A stretch of 26,097 bases of DNA from DAOUBF01 sp034432795 (GCA_034432795.1 DAOUBF010000039.1:1-26097), one strand, 5' to 3'. Shown: positions 6,958 to 14,361, numbered from the stretch's first letter. Notes: generated by a model from the sequence alone, not told the origin. Made by a program: numbers and translations.

Positions 6958-8013
6958 ATGGTCACGATTGATGGCTCTTACGGAGAAGGTGGCGGACAAA
7001 TCCTGCGCACCAGCCTGGCGCTGGCGGCGCTGACCGGTCGGCCACTGCGCATGGAGAATATCCGCGCCGGGCGCAAGAACCCCGGCCTGGCCGCTCAACA
7101 CCTCACCGCCGTTCGCGCCGCTGCCCAGGTGTGCCAGGCCGAGGTGGAGGGCGACGCCCTGGGGTCGCGTACGCTTATCTTCCGCCCCACTGCGCCCCCC
7201 CAACCCGGTGAATACACCTTTGATGTGCGCGAGGCCCGCCAGGGGGGTAGCGCTGGCGCGGTGAGCCTGGTCTTTCAAACGATCCACCTGCCCCTGTCTC
7301 ACGCCGACGGCGAGAGCCGGGTGGTATTGCGCGGCGGCACCCATGTGCCCTGGAGCCCGCCGGTGCATTACCTCATGCATGTCTACCTGCCCACCCTGGC
7401 CCGGCTCGGCTACCAGGCCCGCCTGACCCTGCGCCAGTGGGGCTGGTACCCCGTCGGCGGGGGTGAGGTCCACGCGCATATCCAGGGGAGGACGACAGAT
7501 GACGGGCAGCAGATGGCAGTGGATTGGACGCAGCGCGGCGACCTGAAGCGCGTCTGGGGCATCGCAGCGGTGTCCAACCTCCCCGCCCATATCCCACAGC
7601 GCATGGCGGACCGGGCGCGCAAGTTGCTGGAACGTGAGGGCATCCGCGCCTCTATGGAACCGCGCTGTGAGGGCGGACCGGGGATCGGCGCGGGCATCTT
7701 TCTCTTCGCCGAGTATGAGCACGCGGTCGCGGGCTTCTCTGCGCTCGGTGAAAAGGGCAAGCCTGCGGAGAAAGTGGCGGAGGAAGCCTGCCGCGACCTG
7801 CTGGCGCATTGGGCCAGCGGCCAGGCGCTGGACATGCACCTGGCCGACCAGGTCGTCCTGCCTCTGGCCCTATTGGGTCGGCCAGCGACCTTCACGACGT
7901 GCCGCATTACCGCGCATCTTTTGACTGTCCTCCACGTGGTGCAATGCTTCCTGGACATTCGCTGCCGGGTTGAAGGCCAGGAGGGTGAACCGGGGCAGGT
8001 ATGGATGGAGTAA
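6958..8013 (+). CDS. rtcA: RNA 3'-terminal phosphate cyclase
   Basis: Predicted 351-residue RtcA, which uses ATP to convert an RNA 3'-phosphate to a 2',3'-cyclic phosphate through a covalent His-AMP intermediate. The N-terminal signature IDGSYGEGGGQILRTSLALA is intact. The insert domain lies at about residues 180-280. The LADQVVLPLALL segment and the TAHLLTVLHVV segment are present; by comparison with E. coli RtcA, H320 in AHLL should be the adenylated His. It is slightly longer than the usual 340 residues. No RtcB ligase or RtcR activator is nearby, unlike the E. coli rtcBA operon. The ATG at 6958 has no clear ribosome site and is preceded by a 12-bp hairpin. It is followed by rnz, another RNA 3'-end enzyme. 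Confidence 0.95.
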   Translation: MVTIDGSYGEGGGQILRTSLALAALTGRPLRMENIRAGRKNPGLAAQHLTAVRAAAQVCQAEVEGDALGSRTLIFRPTAPPQPGEYTFDVREARQGGSAGAVSLVFQTIHLPLSHADGESRVVLRGGTHVPWSPPVHYLMHVYLPTLARLGYQARLTLRQWGWYPVGGGEVHAHIQGRTTDDGQQMAVDWTQRGDLKRVWGIAAVSNLPAHIPQRMADRARKLLEREGIRASMEPRCEGGPGIGAGIFLFAEYEHAVAGFSALGEKGKPAEKVAEEACRDLLAHWASGQALDMHLADQVVLPLALLGRPATFTTCRITAHLLTVLHVVQCFLDIRCRVEGQEGEPGQVWME

Positions 8014-8016
8014 AGA

Positions 8017-8022
8017 TACAAT
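8017..8022 (+). promoter_or_regulatory. Possible -10 box before rnz
   Basis: TACAAT (5 of 6 consensus) lies 3 bases after the rtcA stop, 29 bases before the rnz start. No good -35 box is present, so read-through from rtcA is equally likely. Confidence 0.3.
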
Positions 8023-8051
8023 GACCCTCTCATGAACGGAATGGGTGACCG

Positions 8052-8996
8052 GTGTTTGAAATCGTCTTTCTAGGGACCTCAGCCTCAGCTCCCTCCGTCC
8101 ATCGCGGCCTGTCGGCCCAGGTGGTGCTCTACAATGAATACCGCTTCCTGATTGATTGTGGGGAGGGCACACAACGCCAAATCCTCAAGTCGGGTCTGGG
8201 CTTCAAGCGCCTGGACCGCGTCTTGCTGACGCACGGCCATCTGGACCATATCCTGGGGCTGGGCGGGTTGCTCTCCACCTTCAGCCGCTGGGAGACGATT
8301 GACCGGCTGGAAATCTGGGGCGGGCGCTGGACGTTGGAACGGGTGCACGATCTGGTGTATCGGGTGGTGCTGCGCGGGGCGCGCCCGCCGTTTGAGCTTT
8401 CCTTCCATGAAATCCAGCCCGGCGTGATCTTTGAGGATGAGACCTTTCAGGTGATCGCCTTCCCGGTCACGCACCGCGGCGCGGATTGCTTCGGCTTCTG
8501 CTTCGCGGAGAAGGCCCGCCGTCCCTTCCTGGCGGATGTGGCCGAGGCGTTGGGCGTCCCACGCGGGCCGGAACGGCGCCTGCTGGTCGCCGGCCAGCCC
8601 ATCACCCTGGCGGATGGGCGCGTCATCCACCCCGACCAGGTGCTTGGCCCGCCCGTCCCCGGTGTCCGGCTCGTGCATGTGGGCGACGCGGGTCGGACAG
8701 ATGACCTGGTGGAGGTAGTGCGCGAGGCCGATGCGCTGGTGATTGAAGCCACCTACCTGGAGGTGGAAGCGGACATGGCCCGCGAGTTCGGCCATCTGAC
8801 GGCGGCGCAGGCGGCCCGCCTGGCGCGGGACGCCGGGGTGCGGCAGCTCATCCTGACCCATATCTCACGCCGTTACCGCGAGGCCGAGGTGCAGGCCGAG
8901 GCCGAGGCCATCTTCCCCCATGTCATCGTCGCCCGCGACTTTGACCACTTCCGGATCACGCGCGCCGGCACGCAGCGCGTGGAAGAGCAAAAATAG
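8052..8996 (+). CDS. rnz: Ribonuclease Z (tRNase Z)
   Basis: Predicted 314-residue metallo-beta-lactamase-fold endonuclease that trims tRNA 3' trailers. The short-form tRNase Z layout is clear. It starts MFEIVFLGTSASAPSVHRG. It has the zinc motif LTHGHLDHILGLGG (HxHxDH), the His of FPVTHR, a GDAGRTDDL segment with the metal-bridging Asp, and the C-terminal LTHISRRY. The exosite region lies at about residues 165-215. The GTG at 8052 is the only start matching the conserved N-terminus and has GGGTGA just upstream. It follows rtcA by 38 bases in the same direction. It converges with the kinase gene ending at 9075, with a 12-bp-stem hairpin between. Confidence 0.95.
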   Translation: MFEIVFLGTSASAPSVHRGLSAQVVLYNEYRFLIDCGEGTQRQILKSGLGFKRLDRVLLTHGHLDHILGLGGLLSTFSRWETIDRLEIWGGRWTLERVHDLVYRVVLRGARPPFELSFHEIQPGVIFEDETFQVIAFPVTHRGADCFGFCFAEKARRPFLADVAEALGVPRGPERRLLVAGQPITLADGRVIHPDQVLGPPVPGVRLVHVGDAGRTDDLVEVVREADALVIEATYLEVEADMAREFGHLTAAQAARLARDAGVRQLILTHISRRYREAEVQAEAEAIFPHVIVARDFDHFRITRAGTQRVEEQK

Positions 8997-9006
8997 GCTT
9001 CATGTG

Positions 9007-9033
9007 GGGTGCGGAAGCAGGGCTTCCGCACCC
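9007..9033. terminator. Hairpin between convergent rnz and kinase genes
   Basis: GGGTGCGGAAGC (9007-9018), loop AGG, GCTTCCGCACCC (9022-9033): a perfect 12-bp stem 10 bases after the rnz stop. There is no T-tract on either side, so it may act as a bidirectional intrinsic-like terminator, an RNA 3'-end block, or be a dispersed repeat. Confidence 0.5.
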
Positions 9034-9060
9034 AGGCTGAGGATAACCCGTATTGGGCTT

Positions 9061-9084
9061 CCCAGTACCGGGCTTCAGCCCGGC
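9061..9084. repeat. CCGGGCTTCAGCCCGG palindrome overlapping a stop codon
   Basis: The palindrome CCGGGCT-TC-AGCCCGG lies at 9068-9083. With its left flank CCCAGTA it is identical to the copy at 21007-21029; further copies are at 19526-19545 and (shorter) 10842-10855. The minus-strand TGA of the kinase gene (9075-9077) and its last three codons lie inside it. Confidence 0.75.
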
Positions 9085-10808
9085 TCGGGAGAGGGGATAA
9101 CTGCCGCCTCCGTCGGCAGGGGCACGTCGTCTGCCTCTGAAGTCTCGGCCGGAGGAGGAGAGTCCACCATCTGAGGGATAGCGACATAAAAGGTGCTGCC
9201 CCGGCCCGGCTCGCTCTCCACCCAGACCTGCCCCCCATGCGCTTCCACGATCTCGCGCACAATCGCCAGGCCCAACCCTGTGCCGCCGTATTTGCGCGTG
9301 GTGGTCCCGTCCACCTGATAGAAGCGCTCAAAGATGCGGGTGTGCTGGTCACGCGGGATGCCGATACCCTCATCCTGCACCTCGGCGATGACCATGCTGG
9401 TGGTAGAATCGCTGCGTAGGCGCACCCACACATTGCCCCCATTGGGGCTGAACTTGATGGCATTAGAGAGCAGGTTGTCAAACACCTGGCTCAACTGTCC
9501 GGCGTCGCCCCAGACCGGCGCCAGGTCGGGTGCGAACTCGCTATGGAGCACGATGCCGGCCTTGCGTGCCGCCTCCCGCGCCCCATCCAGCGAGGCCTGC
9601 GCGATCTTCTCCAATTGCACCCTGCCGAGATCGGCCAGGCCCGACTTGATACGATGGAAGGTGGTGATCTGGTTCACCAGGCTGGTGAGCGTCTCCGCTT
9701 TAGCGGTCACGATGCTCAGCGCCTTGTGCTGCTCCTCCGACAACGGCCCTAACTCACCGTGAAGTAGCAGGTCCAGATAGGCGCGGATGAAGACCAGCGG
9801 CGTACGTAGCTCATGCGAGACATTCTGCATGAACTGCGATTTAAGCCGGTCCATCTCCTTCAATTCCAGGTTGGCGCGTTCCAACTCCATCGCATGGAGC
9901 TGAACCTCCTGGTACAGGCGGGCGTTCTCAATGGCGATAGCGGCATAGTCGGCCAGGGCCATCAGCAAGGACTCATCATCCTGGGTAAAGCCGTGCCGCG
10001 CCTTCTGCTGATCGACGGACAATACACCGATCACCCGCCCTTTCAGTTTGACAGGCACATGCAACAGGGCGCGGACGAAATAGCCCGTCTTGAGCTTGAA
10101 ATCGCGCTGCGTTCCATGGCCGGCCAGACGCTGGGGCTGGCCTGTGCGCACCACAGTGCCGACGAGCGTGTCTTGCACGGGCACGCGCATGAGGACGGCG
10201 CTCTTATCGCCCAGGTTCTTCCCGGCTCGCAAAATAAGCTCATCCGTGCGCTCATCCAGGAGCATCAGGAAGCCTTCTTCGGCGTGCGTCAGATAGACGG
10301 CGGCCTCCACGATGCGCGTGAGCAACGTGTCCAGGTCCAGCAGGGAAGTAACTTCCTGGCCGATGCGCGCCAGGACGGAGAGCCGCTGCACCTGGCGTTC
10401 CAGGTGCTGGGTCAGCCGTTGCTTCTCGCGGCGCAGGCGCGTCTCGGTGAGCGCCCGCTCCACAGCGCGGAGCACGTCGGCGGCCTCGGCGGGCTTGATC
10501 AGGTAGTCACGCGCCCCCAGGCGGAAGGCTTCCACCGCCAGTGATTCAGAGCCGAAGGCCGTCATCAAGATCACAGGCGTGTGGGGCGATTCGCTCATGA
10601 TCGTGCGCAGCACTTCCAGGCCGTTCTGGTCGGGCAACTGGGCATCCAGCAAAACCAGGTCGGGTGAGGACTGGCGAAACGCCTTCAGCCCATCCTGCGC
10701 TCGGTAAGCCACCAACGTCTGATAGCCACCCTCCTTGAGGACAACCCCGCTGAGGTAATCGGCGACAGGGTGGCTATCGTCAATCACCAGGATTTTCTCG
10801 CCTGCCAT
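9075..10808 (-). CDS. REC-GAF-histidine kinase (soluble hybrid-type sensor)
   Basis: Predicted 577-residue cytoplasmic kinase with an N-terminal receiver at about residues 4-120 (D55, K105). It continues with a coiled linker at about 120-148, a GAF domain at about 150-298, a HisKA domain at about 318-385 (H332 in QNVSHELRTP) and a HATPase_c domain at about 430-545 (N-box DNLLSNAIKFSP, G-boxes DEGIGIP and GGTGLGLAIV). Residues 548-577 form a Pro/acid-rich tail with no domain, whose last codons and stop come from a palindromic repeat. There is no membrane segment. The ATG at 10808 has AGGGA 7 bases upstream. It starts 9 bases after the stop of the stand-alone receiver gene, so the two form an operon. 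Phosphate could flow between the two receivers; the signal is probably a small ligand or redox state seen by the GAF domain. Confidence 0.9.
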   Translation of the reverse strand: MAGEKILVIDDSHPVADYLSGVVLKEGGYQTLVAYRAQDGLKAFRQSSPDLVLLDAQLPDQNGLEVLRTIMSESPHTPVILMTAFGSESLAVEAFRLGARDYLIKPAEAADVLRAVERALTETRLRREKQRLTQHLERQVQRLSVLARIGQEVTSLLDLDTLLTRIVEAAVYLTHAEEGFLMLLDERTDELILRAGKNLGDKSAVLMRVPVQDTLVGTVVRTGQPQRLAGHGTQRDFKLKTGYFVRALLHVPVKLKGRVIGVLSVDQQKARHGFTQDDESLLMALADYAAIAIENARLYQEVQLHAMELERANLELKEMDRLKSQFMQNVSHELRTPLVFIRAYLDLLLHGELGPLSEEQHKALSIVTAKAETLTSLVNQITTFHRIKSGLADLGRVQLEKIAQASLDGAREAARKAGIVLHSEFAPDLAPVWGDAGQLSQVFDNLLSNAIKFSPNGGNVWVRLRSDSTTSMVIAEVQDEGIGIPRDQHTRIFERFYQVDGTTTRKYGGTGLGLAIVREIVEAHGGQVWVESEPGRGSTFYVAIPQMVDSPPPAETSEADDVPLPTEAAVIPSPEPG

Positions 10809-10817
10809 ATAGAGTCC

Positions 10818-11228
10818 CTAATGCAGTAGCTCTCGCCTTGGCGGGCTTAAGCCCGAAGGGTCGCCTTGCCTGGCGCGCAGGGTGGCCTGGATGCGCCGGG
10901 CGAGCACATCACCCCGCAAGAAGAGCTTCCCCAGGAAACCATCCGCGCCGATTTCACGGGCCTTCTCTTTGTTCTCCGGGCTGTCGTAGGCCGTGAGAAA
11001 GATCACCGGAATATCGGCGATTTCCCGAATGCGCTGGTAGACAGCAAAGCCATCCAGGTCGCGCATCATAATATCCAGGAGGATAATGTCGGGCCGTTCG
11101 TTCTGCACCGCCTGGACCGCGTCCTGACCGCCAAACACCAGGCGGGTATCGTAGCCATAGCGGCGCAGGATCAGGCGCAATAATTCCGCCATCTCGCGAT
11201 CATCATCTACCACCAGCACAATCGCCAT
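10818..11228 (-). CDS. Stand-alone receiver (CheY-like response regulator)
   Basis: Predicted 136-residue single receiver domain with no output domain. It has the acidic cluster DDD at residues 8-10, phosphoacceptor D52 in LLDIMM, T79 in FLTAY and K101. The Lys is followed by Leu (GKLF) where most receivers have Pro (KPF). The last about 15 residues extend past the domain and are partly encoded by a CGGGCTTAAGCCCG palindrome. The ATG at 11228 follows a GAGG-containing leader and a TATAAA box at 11256-11261. It is co-transcribed with the REC-GAF kinase and probably acts by protein contact or as a phosphorelay intermediate rather than on DNA. Confidence 0.9.
   Translation of the reverse strand: MAIVLVVDDDREMAELLRLILRRYGYDTRLVFGGQDAVQAVQNERPDIILLDIMMRDLDGFAVYQRIREIADIPVIFLTAYDSPENKEKAREIGADGFLGKLFLRGDVLARRIQATLRARQGDPSGLSPPRRELLH
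10842..10855. repeat. CGGGCTTAAGCCCG palindrome inside the receiver gene
   Basis: A perfect 14-base palindrome related to the CCGGGCTTCAGCCCGG family, lying within the C-terminal codons of the minus-strand receiver gene. It encodes part of the tail beyond the conserved domain. Confidence 0.6.
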
Positions 11229-11255
11229 GCATACCCCCTCACCTCAGGCACAAGG

Positions 11256-11261
11256 TTTATA
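11256..11261 (-). promoter_or_regulatory. -10 box for the receiver/kinase operon
   Basis: The minus strand reads TGTATAAA, giving TATAAA at 11261 down to 11256. The predicted leader to the ATG at 11228 is about 20 bases. No good -35 box is seen at the normal spacing. Confidence 0.4.
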
Positions 11262-11663
11262 CAATCACGGTGCAATCCCTGTGCCCGACGCCTATTGCCA
11301 GACACCCCCTCCCAGCCTACAAACAGGATGTGCTAATCCCTTTTTAACACTTTGGCAATACTCTAACAATAACGCGCTTGTACTATTGCGCCTGCAGGGG
11401 TGATGCATATGTCGCCCCGACCTCCCTCCCCCATCTAGGGGGAGGGCCAGGGAGGGGTGACATTGCCCCCCACCCCAACCCTCCCCCACAGAGGGGGGAG
11501 GGGGCTATACCTGTTTCCTCCCCCGTCAAGGGGGAGGGATAGGGAGGGGGTGACTCCCCCCCACTCCAGCCCTCCCCTACAGAGGGGGGAAGAGTGCACC
11601 CCCTGGCGGGGCAGGGGGTGGGGGTAGGTCGGCCAGGCGCTGCGTTTTTCAAGCCCTTGGCGG
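11262..11663. other. About 400-base gene-free stretch between divergent units
   Basis: No coding sequence is convincing here. The left half (to about 11400) is AT-richer than its surroundings. It holds an 8-base inverted repeat TATTGCCA (11293-11300) / TGGCAATA (11353-11360), the latter next to TTTTTAACAC. The right half (11421-11632) is a tandem run of C/G palindromes. Together with the -10 boxes at either end this is the control region between the receiver/kinase operon and the aldo/keto reductase. Confidence 0.55.
11421..11632. repeat. Cluster of C/G-run palindromic repeats, copy 2 (about three units)
   Basis: Three successive units each contain CCCTCCC, a short loop (ATCTA, GTCAA or ACAGA) and GGGGGAGGG-like arms. 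They are separated by near-identical spacers (AGGGAGGGGGTGAC-like followed by CCCCCCAC). The hairpin with loop GTCAA at 11517-11537 is identical over 21 bases to that at 13604-13624. Runs at 11465-11486 (minus strand) and about 11607-11625 (plus strand) fit G-quadruplex patterns. Spacing is irregular and there are no unique spacers, so it is not a CRISPR. Confidence 0.8.
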
Positions 11664-11669
11664 TATAAT
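11664..11669 (+). promoter_or_regulatory. -10 box for the aldo/keto reductase gene
   Basis: A perfect TATAAT lies 37 bases before the preferred ATG at 11707 and 16 bases before an upstream in-frame ATG at 11686. No good -35 box is seen at 16-18 bases. Confidence 0.5.
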
Positions 11670-11706
11670 TAGGGTAACACCTTCAATGGAGGGAGTGAAG
11701 ACAACC

Positions 11707-12690
11707 ATGCAGACCCGCAAGCTGGGATACACGGACCTCTATCTGACGACGATCGGTTTCGGCGCCTGGGCCATCGGCGGCGGCGATTGGGAGTGGGGCT
11801 GGGGCCCCCAGGACGACCGCGACTCTATTGCGGCGATTCACAAGGCGCTTGACCTGGGCATCAACTGGATTGATACCGCCGCCGTCTATGGGCTGGGCCA
11901 TTCCGAGGAGATCGTAGGGCGCGCCATTCGTGGCCGCCGCGATCAGGTAATTATCGCCACCAAATGCGGCCTGGTGTGGGAGCCTGGCGCTCGTCGGGCC
12001 ACCAACCGGCTTAAAGCCTGGAGCGTGCGCCAGGAGGCGGAGAACAGCCTGCGCCGGTTGGGGGTGGATGTGATTGACCTCTACCAGATTCATTGGCCCG
12101 TCCCTGACGCCGACATTGAGGAAGCCTGGGCCGAGATCGCCCGCCTGATTGAGGAGGGCAAAGTCCGCTACGGGGGCGTCTCCAATTTCAGCGTAAGCCA
12201 GCTTAAGCGCGTCCAGGCCATCCACCCCGTCGCCTCGCTTCAGCCCCCTTACCACCTGTTGGATCGGGAAGTGGAGAAGGAACTGCTGGCCTACTGCGCG
12301 GCCAATAACATTGGCGTGGTGGCCTACAGCCCGATGGCCTCTGGCCTGCTCACGGGCAAGTACACCCGCGAGCGCATCGCGGCCATGCCGCCCGAAGACT
12401 GGCGCCACCGCAGCCGGCATTTCCGCGAGCCGGAGTTGAGCGCGAACCTGGCCCTCATTGAGAAGTTGAAGGTCATCGCGGAGCGTCATGGCCGCCCCCT
12501 GGGCCAGCTCGCTGTGGCCTGGGTGCTGCGCCGCCCGGAGGTCACCTCGGCCATTGTGGGCGCCCGCAACCCAGCGCAGATCGCCGAGATCGCCCCGGCG
12601 GGCGACTGGCAACTCCCGGAGGAAGACATCCGCGAGATTGAGGCGCTGCTGGCCGAGCGCGAGGCTATGTTGGCCGGGCAGATAGCCTAA
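11707..12690 (+). CDS. Aldo/keto reductase
   Basis: Predicted 327-residue NAD(P)H-dependent oxidoreductase with the (beta/alpha)8 aldo/keto reductase fold, reducing an aldehyde or ketone. The catalytic tetrad is visible: Asp and Tyr in DTAAVYGLGHSEE, Lys in IIATKCG and His in YQIHWP. The cofactor region SAIVGARNPAQIAE lies at about residues 285-298. The ATG at 11707 is chosen because a GGAGGGAGTGA purine run precedes it and MQTRKLGYTDL matches the family N-terminus; an ATG at 11686 would add seven residues. It stands alone between repeat-rich regions, so its substrate cannot be inferred from neighbours. Confidence in the family is high. Confidence 0.92.
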   Translation: MQTRKLGYTDLYLTTIGFGAWAIGGGDWEWGWGPQDDRDSIAAIHKALDLGINWIDTAAVYGLGHSEEIVGRAIRGRRDQVIIATKCGLVWEPGARRATNRLKAWSVRQEAENSLRRLGVDVIDLYQIHWPVPDADIEEAWAEIARLIEEGKVRYGGVSNFSVSQLKRVQAIHPVASLQPPYHLLDREVEKELLAYCAANNIGVVAYSPMASGLLTGKYTRERIAAMPPEDWRHRSRHFREPELSANLALIEKLKVIAERHGRPLGQLAVAWVLRRPEVTSAIVGARNPAQIAEIAPAGDWQLPEEDIREIEALLAEREAMLAGQIA

Positions 12691-12720
12691 CAGTGAGGTG
12701 CTCCGAATTGGGGGAGGAAC

Positions 12721-12770
12721 ACCACACTGCTTGCGGTGTGGTATAGGGGCACAGCGCGCTATGCTCCTAC
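12721..12770. repeat. Composite double-hairpin repeat
   Basis: The first hairpin is ACCACACTGC-TT-GCGGTGTGGT (12721-12742, one G-T wobble). It runs directly into a degenerate copy of the GTAGGGGCGCAG palindrome (12741-12770). The same two-part order recurs at 23783-23830, and the first half alone at 24889-24902. It lies 31 bases after the reductase stop, so it may help end its transcript. Confidence 0.65.
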
Positions 12771-12811
12771 CTTCCTGGCGGGGATAAACTGCACAACCTT
12801 TCTATCCCTCC

Positions 12812-12843
12812 TTCATAAGTTCTTCACACTCTTGCGCTAAGAT
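12812..12843 (+). promoter_or_regulatory. Promoter with 11-bp-spaced TTCA direct repeat (likely OmpR-type operator)
   Basis: TTCATAAGT begins at 12812 and TTCACACTC at 12823. The 11-bp phase and the position (just upstream of the -10-like TAAGAT at 12838-12843) are typical of OmpR/PhoB-family activator sites replacing a -35 box. An OmpR-family regulator gene lies two genes downstream. The target would be the secreted Met-rich protein gene at 12903. Confidence 0.5.
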
Positions 12844-12902
12844 AAGGATGGAACATGGGAAGGACAACTTCCGAGACCATGCATGAAGGAGGGATACACA
12901 CA

Positions 12903-13511
12903 ATGAACAAGTTCTGGAAGGTACTGGGAATCACTGCTATCGCTGGCGCACTGTTGCTCGCTGGCACCGGGTTTGTTGTGGCGCAGACCACGACCCCACC
13001 GGCCCCGCAAACGGCGACCCCGCAGGCGCCCTGGGGGCCAGGGTGGATGATGGGTGGTATGATGGGCTGGGGTGGCTTCCGCTGGGCCGGCCCGCAGAAC
13101 TCCCTGATCGCAGTTGCCGCCGAGGCTCTGGGCCTGACGCCTCAAGAGTTGATCGCCGAGTTGCAGGCGGGCAAGACTATTGCCGACGTGGCCGAGGAGC
13201 AGGGCGTCGCCCTGGAGACCATCGTGGACGCCTTCCTGGCGCCACGTGAAGAGGCTCTCCAGGCAGCGGTGGAGGCCGGTCGCCTGACGCAGGAGCAGGC
13301 CGACGCGCTTCTGGCGCAGATACGCGAGCATGTCCGCACCCGGCTGACGGCAACCTGGATGTTCGGGCAGGGCTATGGGCCGGGCTTCGTGGATGAGAAC
13401 GGCAACGGCATCTGCGATCATATGGAGTCCGGCAGTTGGGGCTTTGGCCTGGGCACGGGCCGCTTCGGGCCGATGGGGCGCGGCATGATGGGGCGCGGCT
13501 GGAGCCAGTAA
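12903..13511 (+). CDS. Secreted Met/Gly-rich protein of unknown function
   Basis: Predicted 202-residue exported protein. A signal peptide spans residues 1-28 (hydrophobic 8-26, likely cleavage after VVA at 27). A Thr/Pro linker (29-43) and a Met/Trp/Gly patch (47-58, WMMGGMMGWGG) follow. A helical region at about 65-148 contains two motifs: LGLTPQELIAELQAGKTIAD, a pattern seen in stress-related secreted proteins, and EAGRLTQEQADALLAQI. An EF-hand-like loop DENGNGICD is at 164-172, and a Gly/Met tail PMGRGMMGRGW closes the protein. The ATG at 12903 has GGAGGG 9 bases upstream. It precedes an OmpR-type regulator and a kinase whose sensor loop carries the same Met-Met-Gly motif. A periplasmic or surface role in metal (for example Cu(I)) binding or envelope stress, perhaps like Spy/CpxP, is inference only. 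Confidence 0.8.
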   Translation: MNKFWKVLGITAIAGALLLAGTGFVVAQTTTPPAPQTATPQAPWGPGWMMGGMMGWGGFRWAGPQNSLIAVAAEALGLTPQELIAELQAGKTIADVAEEQGVALETIVDAFLAPREEALQAAVEAGRLTQEQADALLAQIREHVRTRLTATWMFGQGYGPGFVDENGNGICDHMESGSWGFGLGTGRFGPMGRGMMGRGWSQ

Positions 13512-13529
13512 GGTAAGCGGTTGACAGAC

Positions 13530-13560
13530 AGCAGGGGCAATCCCAAAGGTTGCCCCTGCT
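13530..13560 (+). terminator. Hairpin terminator after the Met-rich protein gene
   Basis: AGCAGGGGCAA (13530-13540), 9-base loop, TTGCCCCTGCT (13550-13560): a perfect 11-bp stem 18 bases after the stop, followed by the T-rich stretch ACGCTTTGCTTCT. It separates this gene from the regulator gene. Confidence 0.65.
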
Positions 13561-13589
13561 ACGCTTTGCTTCTGGATGGGAGAGAGGTT

Positions 13590-13633
13590 GCCCCCTCCCT
13601 TACCCTCCCCCGTCAAGGGGGAGGGACCAGGGG
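13590..13633. repeat. C/G-run palindromic repeat, copy 3
   Basis: CCCTCCCCC (13603-13611), loop GTCAA, GGGGGAGGG (13617-13625): a perfect 9-bp stem, flanked by CCCCCTCCC and CCAGGGG. Its core is identical to one unit of the cluster at 11421-11632. It lies 24 bases upstream of the -10 box of the OmpR-type regulator. Confidence 0.7.
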
Positions 13634-13656
13634 TAAACCGATCCTCCTATCTGGGC

Positions 13657-13662
13657 TATAAT
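13657..13662 (+). promoter_or_regulatory. -10 box of the OmpR-type regulator (leaderless)
   Basis: A perfect TATAAT ends 6 bases before the ATG at 13669, so transcription should begin at or next to the start codon. The -35 position (TAAACC, 13634-13639) is poor, which suggests activator dependence or a -10-driven promoter. Confidence 0.6.
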
Positions 13663-13668
13663 AGAGCC

Positions 13669-14361
13669 ATGAGTAAGACGATCCTGGTTGTAGATGATGA
13701 GCCGCATCTGGTGGCGACGGTCAGGGCCTATCTGGAAAACGCGGGATACCGCGTGGTGACTGCGCCGAATGGCCGCCAGGCGTTGTTTGTCGCCCGCCAT
13801 GAGAAGCCCGACCTGATTGTGCTGGACCTGATGATGCCGGAGATGGACGGCTGGGAATTCACCCGGCTGTTCCGCAGGGAGAGTGACGCGCCCATTATCA
13901 TGCTCACCGCCCGTGTGGAGGACACCGACAAGGTGCTGGGGCTGGAGTTGGGCGCCGACGATTACGTGACCAAGCCCTTCAGCCCACGCGAGCTTGTCGC
14001 CCGCGTCCGTGCTGTACTGCGCCGGACCTCCGTGGAGCCTGCGCTCCCCGACATCCTGCGAGCGGGCGGTATCGTCCTGAACCGCTCCGCGCATACGGTG
14101 ACGGTGGAGGGCCGACCGGTGGACCTGACGCCGACCGAGTTTGACCTGCTGGCCACGTTCATGTCTGAGCCGGGGCGGGCCTTCACCCGGCTGGAGCTGT
14201 TGGAGCGCGTCCAGGGGGTGAGCTACGAGGGCTACGAGCGCACTATTGACGCGCATATCAAGAATCTCCGCGCCAAGATTGAGCCGGACCCCAAATCGCC
14301 TCGCTATATCACCACCGTTTACGGCGTGGGCTATCGCTTTGAGGGAGACCATGAGCCGTAG
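13669..14361 (+). CDS. OmpR/PhoB-family response regulator
   Basis: Predicted 230-residue DNA-binding response regulator. The receiver domain spans about residues 3-118 (acidic D9-D10, phosphoacceptor D53 in VLDLMMPEMDG, T80, K102 in VTKPFSP). The winged-helix output domain spans about 130-228 (LTPTEFDLLATF, RTIDAHIKNLRAKIE, TVYGVGYRFE). The ATG at 13669 lies 6 bases after TATAAT and no ribosome site precedes it, so it is probably a leaderless start. An in-frame extension to 13576 is not credible because it runs through a repeat. The gene overlaps the kinase gene by 11 bases. A likely target is the promoter at 12812-12843. Confidence 0.95.
   Translation: MSKTILVVDDEPHLVATVRAYLENAGYRVVTAPNGRQALFVARHEKPDLIVLDLMMPEMDGWEFTRLFRRESDAPIIMLTARVEDTDKVLGLELGADDYVTKPFSPRELVARVRAVLRRTSVEPALPDILRAGGIVLNRSAHTVTVEGRPVDLTPTEFDLLATFMSEPGRAFTRLELLERVQGVSYEGYERTIDAHIKNLRAKIEPDPKSPRYITTVYGVGYRFEGDHEP

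Noticed and set aside
11262..11420. Possible extra promoter or small RNA gene in the AT-richer part of the long intergenic stretch (TTGGCA, TTAACA and AACAAT-like boxes)
   Set aside because: No -35/-10 pair has acceptable spacing and no terminator-like hairpin with T-tract follows; evidence is too weak to annotate an RNA.
11421..11632. Possible CRISPR array
   Set aside because: Units are irregular in length, the 'spacers' are themselves repeat-like, and no cas gene is present.
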